A DNA stretch of 64,000 bases from Aurantiochytrium sp. KH105. Its lineage: Eukaryota; Sar; Bigyra; Thraustochytrida; Thraustochytriidae. Location: the NCBI GenBank assembly GCA_003116975.1, contig BGKB01000148.1, forward strand, positions 108,558 to 172,557, written 5' to 3'. The translations under genes and the position numbers were made by a program. The notes under the pieces were generated by a model that worked only from the letters and a program-made list of their open reading frames with translations, ran no database searches and was not told where the DNA came from. The first letter of the stretch is position 1; every line of letters begins with the position of its first letter. Positions 61,132-64,000 of the stretch are shown in pieces.

Positions 61132-61430
61132 CGCGGAAAGCGGAGGCGGGGCAAGCGGCGAAGGCGCGCGAGCGGTCGGTGCGCGTGTGCAGGCGGCGGA
61201 AGAGAGCGCGGCCGTCTCTCGCCTCGTGCAGCGAAAACTCAGCCGGCTTGCACCCGTCTCTCCCTGCCTGCCCCCATATACCAATTTTCCCGCGTCTTCT
61301 CGCAGCCTCGCAATCCTCCGTGTTGGGGGTAATCCGCATCTCTTCACGTACCCCTAAGACTGTAATTCGCCCCCTTGCCACCTTCTGTCGCCCGCCCACA
61401 TGGGGGGAATTCCAGATTGGATGTGGGTCG

Positions 61431-61734
61431 CCGACGCGCCAGTCAACTGCCTTTCTGTCCCGTGCACAGCTCGCGCCTCGCCTCGGGGCCCACACTGCAG
61501 CGATCTCTAGCCGCCTCCACCAACCAGGCGAGGCACACGTTGTGCACGCACGCAGCTTCCGCGCCCGCAAAGGGTTTCTGCTTTGACTTGGACTCGACGC
61601 GACTCGTCATGTATGACTAAGATTCTTCCTGCACCTGCCCCACACACGCCCGCGCCGGGTGTAACTTTGATCCCGGGCGACAAAGACACGTGGACGCGTG
61701 TGCAGAGCGCAGGCTTTTCTCGATCAGAGTTGTG
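61431..61734 (+). repeat. Intergenic direct duplication, copy A
   Basis: Matches 62170-62482 over ~300 bp with a few substitutions. Shared blocks include gtcaactgcctttctgtccc, cgcgcccgcaaagggtttc and gacacgtggacgcgtgtgca. Copy A lacks the 14-bp insert seen in copy B. Confidence 0.85.
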
Positions 61735-62169
61735 CATGCGTGGCAGACCGGAGCGTCTCGCATCGAGACCCTAGCCCTGGCGGACGTGCATATGGTCCGC
61801 GTCGTCAGACCGAGTGCCCGCTTTTCAATCACGCGTGACTGCCGCAGCAGCACTTTCGTCCGCGCCGCTTGCGCACCAACGCGCACGCGCAAGCTAGGTC
61901 GAGCTAGCTACCTGCTCGCGCCTCGCCTCGGGGCCCACTGGAGAGATCACCCTCCCCCTGACGGACGCGCACACGGTCCGCGTCGCCTGACGGAGTCGCC
62001 GAGCGGCCCACTCGTCGATCAGATTTGACCCCCGCCTGGAGCTGGAGACCGGCATTGGATTCGTCCGCGCCTAATTCAATGCTAGCCACCGGCGGGCACG
62101 CTCGTGCTGGCAGAGCGCGTGCTGGCAGAGCGCGTGCTAGGTCGAGCAAGCTGATGTTGCCTTTCGTCT

Positions 62170-62482
62170 CCGACGTGCCAGTCAACTGCCTTTCTGTCCC
62201 GTGCACAGCTCGCGCCTCGCCTCGGGGCCCACACTGCAGCGATCTCCAGCCGCCTCCACCAACCAGCTGCACTGCTGCAGGCGAGGCACGCGCTGTGCAC
62301 GCAGCTTCCGCGCCCGCAAAGGGTTTCCGCTTTGACTTGGACTCGACGCGACTCGTCATGTGTGACTCCGATTCTTCCTGCACCTGCCCCACACACGCCC
62401 GCGCCGGGTGTAGCTTTGATCCCGGGCAACAAAGACACGTGGACGCGTGTGCAGAGCGCAGGCTTTTCTCGATCAGGGTTAT
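62170..62482 (+). repeat. Intergenic direct duplication, copy B
   Basis: Second copy, ~740 bp downstream of copy A. It differs by substitutions, a 14-bp insert (ctgcactgctgcag) near 62265-62278, and ~60 bp of extra sequence before the shared gcgtggcagacc tail. A shorter block (gcgcctcgcctcggggccca) occurs a third time near 61918. Confidence 0.85.
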
Positions 62483-62656
62483 GCACGGTGGCTCCTTAAG
62501 CCTTAGACACCAAGGTCCGAGAGTAGGCACGACCGTCGGCCACGCGTGGCAGACCAGAAACAAGCGCAGCAGCTGAAGTCTAAGCGGCGAGGGTGAGGCT
62601 CTCATCGCGCCTCGACGCGAGGCGCTCCACCGCACCGACCCGCAAAGCCGTTCACG

Positions 62657-63886
62657 ATGCCTTTCGGTTTCGGCAGATCCAAGAAGGCCGCGGCGGCGGG
62701 AACGGTCGCGCCTGCAGCAGCAGCCGAGCCCACGCAAGACGAACGGGACAACGCGGAGATAGCGCGCCAGTTTCAGGAGAAAACCGAAGAAGTGCGCAGG
62801 CTTATTAAGGAGCATGAGAAGGAGGGCGAGGCCACCTACGATGAGGCCAGGGCGAACGCGGCCGCGTTTGCGGAGACGATGGCGAAGATGGACACGCTCT
62901 TCGTGCATATTTACAAAGTGACGATCACGTGGTCCCGCGTGCTTGGTGTAATCTGGGCCATCACCTGGACAGTCCTCGCGTTCATCAACAGTGGCCTTTT
63001 TGATAACTCAGAAGATGATTCGGACATCGTGGGGACAATCACGGACCAGGTCGTCGAGCACGTTTGTGAGCAGAGCAGCTGCTCGCTCGCGGTTGGGATC
63101 CAGTGGGCCATTCTCGCCCTGCTCGCATGGATGATTGGCTGCGACTTCGCGGTCCCGATCAGCGATCTTACCCTGCCCGATCCCCCCAAGGAGGAAATTA
63201 CAATCCCACCCAACGCCACGCGTAAGTACGTTGAATGGCCAGGCAACGGCGGCAGGTTTGAGCGCGGCAAAATTTACAAGGTTCGGGAACTGCCCTTGAA
63301 GGATAGAGAGGAGCACGGTATCCCGGAGGAGGAGATTCTCGAAGAATACGTGAAGTTCGCGACGGAGCTCAGGCGCCGGAACCGCTTCCGCGGCCGCATC
63401 TTTGAGTCCCGGGCGGGCCAGGTCGCCCCGACTTTCGCTGAGTTCGTTGACGATCTCATCCGACCATTGATCGAGGAAAAACACCAAGAGGAACAGCGTC
63501 TCAAGATAGCGGTACCTGCCTATCAGAAACAGGTTGATGAACTCCGCAAGGAACATCTTACCCGTGTCGAGTGGTGGACTGCCTTCAACAAAAGGCTTCA
63601 CGCGGTCACCTGGGTCGTTCAGACGCTCATCGCTCTTGGCCTCATGACAGCATTTCCAATTATCACGTCCCGTGACATCTGCACTGACACCCCCATTCCC
63701 TTCTGCGGCTTCCCGGGCTTCTTGTTTGGCAGCACTACCTTCATGCTCTGCATTTACGTGCTCCTAACTCGCGTTGTATGGGCACCCGAGATCCTTGAGG
63801 AAGTCTTATTGACCGGCACCCAGATCAGGGCTCACGCGGATTCGGCGTATGCCAAGGGGCGCCGCCCATCTGGTGTCAGCAGTTGA
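62657..63886 (+). CDS. Four-helix membrane protein of unknown function
   Basis: 409 aa, ATG at 62657 (MPFGFGRSKKAAAAGTVAPA). No family recognised. Residues ~27-80 form a charged coiled coil (NAEIARQFQEKTEEVRRLIK). Helices follow at ~92-115 (WSRVLGVIWAITWTVLAFIN) and ~143-166 (AVGIQWAILALLAWMIGCDF), with a Cys-containing short loop between them. A large hydrophilic domain (~170-310) contains ITIPPNATRKYVEWPGN and a second helical stretch (EEKHQEEQRLKIAVPAYQKQ). The last pair of helices is WVVQTLIALGLMTAFPIITS and FGSTTFMLCIYVLLTRVVWA. The two helix-hairpins around a soluble domain suggest a channel-like or organelle-shaping protein, but this is only a guess. Confidence 0.7.
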   Translation: MPFGFGRSKKAAAAGTVAPAAAAEPTQDERDNAEIARQFQEKTEEVRRLIKEHEKEGEATYDEARANAAAFAETMAKMDTLFVHIYKVTITWSRVLGVIWAITWTVLAFINSGLFDNSEDDSDIVGTITDQVVEHVCEQSSCSLAVGIQWAILALLAWMIGCDFAVPISDLTLPDPPKEEITIPPNATRKYVEWPGNGGRFERGKIYKVRELPLKDREEHGIPEEEILEEYVKFATELRRRNRFRGRIFESRAGQVAPTFAEFVDDLIRPLIEEKHQEEQRLKIAVPAYQKQVDELRKEHLTRVEWWTAFNKRLHAVTWVVQTLIALGLMTAFPIITSRDICTDTPIPFCGFPGFLFGSTTFMLCIYVLLTRVVWAPEILEEVLLTGTQIRAHADSAYAKGRRPSGVSS

Positions 63887-64000
63887 TACAGTGACCGGAG
63901 CTCGCAGTGCGGGCAATTCTCTCTGCTCTCCTCTCGCTACCTCGACGTAAGAAAATAAAGTAAAGATAATAATAATGGATTTTTAATTAAATGCCAAAGA

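Larger units (their letters stand above)
60591..62656. other. Intergenic region with microprotein candidate and duplicated segment
   Basis: 2.07 kb. A near-palindrome lies just after the reductase stop (60613-60642). AT-rich 3' sequence follows to 60830. A 31-codon minus-strand ORF is at 60901-60996, a (GGGA)n run at 61103-61131, and a ~300-bp direct duplication fills much of 61431-62482. No larger gene is supported; the long minus-strand open frame over 61904-62908 overlaps the next gene antisense. Confidence 0.5.

Noticed and set aside
61904-62908. 334-codon minus-strand open frame over the duplicated segment
   Set aside because: It overlaps the start of the membrane-protein gene antisense and runs through a duplicated non-coding segment, with no protein-like features.

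Overview
This is a nuclear DNA window from a unicellular, flagellate-forming eukaryote. The genes are long and mostly intron-free, with strongly G/C-ending codons. Only two genes show convincing introns, of 54, 83 and 83 bp. The gene set includes an RCC1-HECT ubiquitin ligase, NKAP, Serinc, cytochrome b561, CD36, a 7TM-RGS receptor and several flagella-associated families. An adenosylcobalamin-type ribonucleotide reductase is present. I infer a stramenopile, most likely a thraustochytrid (Labyrinthulomycetes). That is inference from style and content, not from a marker gene. There is one short assembly gap (43844-43866). I see no rRNA or tRNA, CRISPR array or coding mobile element.

Layout. 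0-8 kb: an RCC1-HECT ligase running off the left edge, divergent from a large multidomain AIG1-type GTPase. 8-19 kb: a WD40 protein, mitochondrial enoyl-CoA hydratase, a tandem DJ-1/PfpI protein, the splicing factor NKAP and a disordered protein. 19-29 kb: a run of probable flagellar or zoospore genes (EF-hand/WD40 WDR49-like, FAM221-like, WDR54-like, two unknowns). 29.8-37.6 kb: signalling and membrane genes (7TM-RGS, MAPKK-like kinase, EamA transporter, LRR protein). 37.9-45 kb: a CD36-family protein with extra membrane helices, a head-to-head ankyrin-like pair, the gap and a cytochrome b561. 45.8-56.3 kb: ER DnaJ-thioredoxin protein ending in KDEL, EFCAB10-like protein, MFSD1-like transporter, a spliced membrane protein, an AADAT-like aminotransferase and Serinc. 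58.3-64 kb: class II ribonucleotide reductase, a 31-codon microprotein candidate, a non-coding duplicated segment and an unknown four-helix membrane protein.

Genes are packed as alternating divergent and convergent pairs. Several convergent pairs have about 80-110 bp between stop codons. Divergent pairs share 0.4-2 kb promoters that often carry short simple repeats. Start codons were set at the first plausible ATG, and in-frame upstream extensions that begin with TTG or GTG were not accepted.

The most unusual items are the PH / AIG1 GTPase / SAM-like / MIB-HERC2-like / triple-repeat protein (4520-7765), the CD36 protein with a polytopic C-terminus, the class II reductase, the flagellar cluster, the microprotein and the duplicated intergenic segment.
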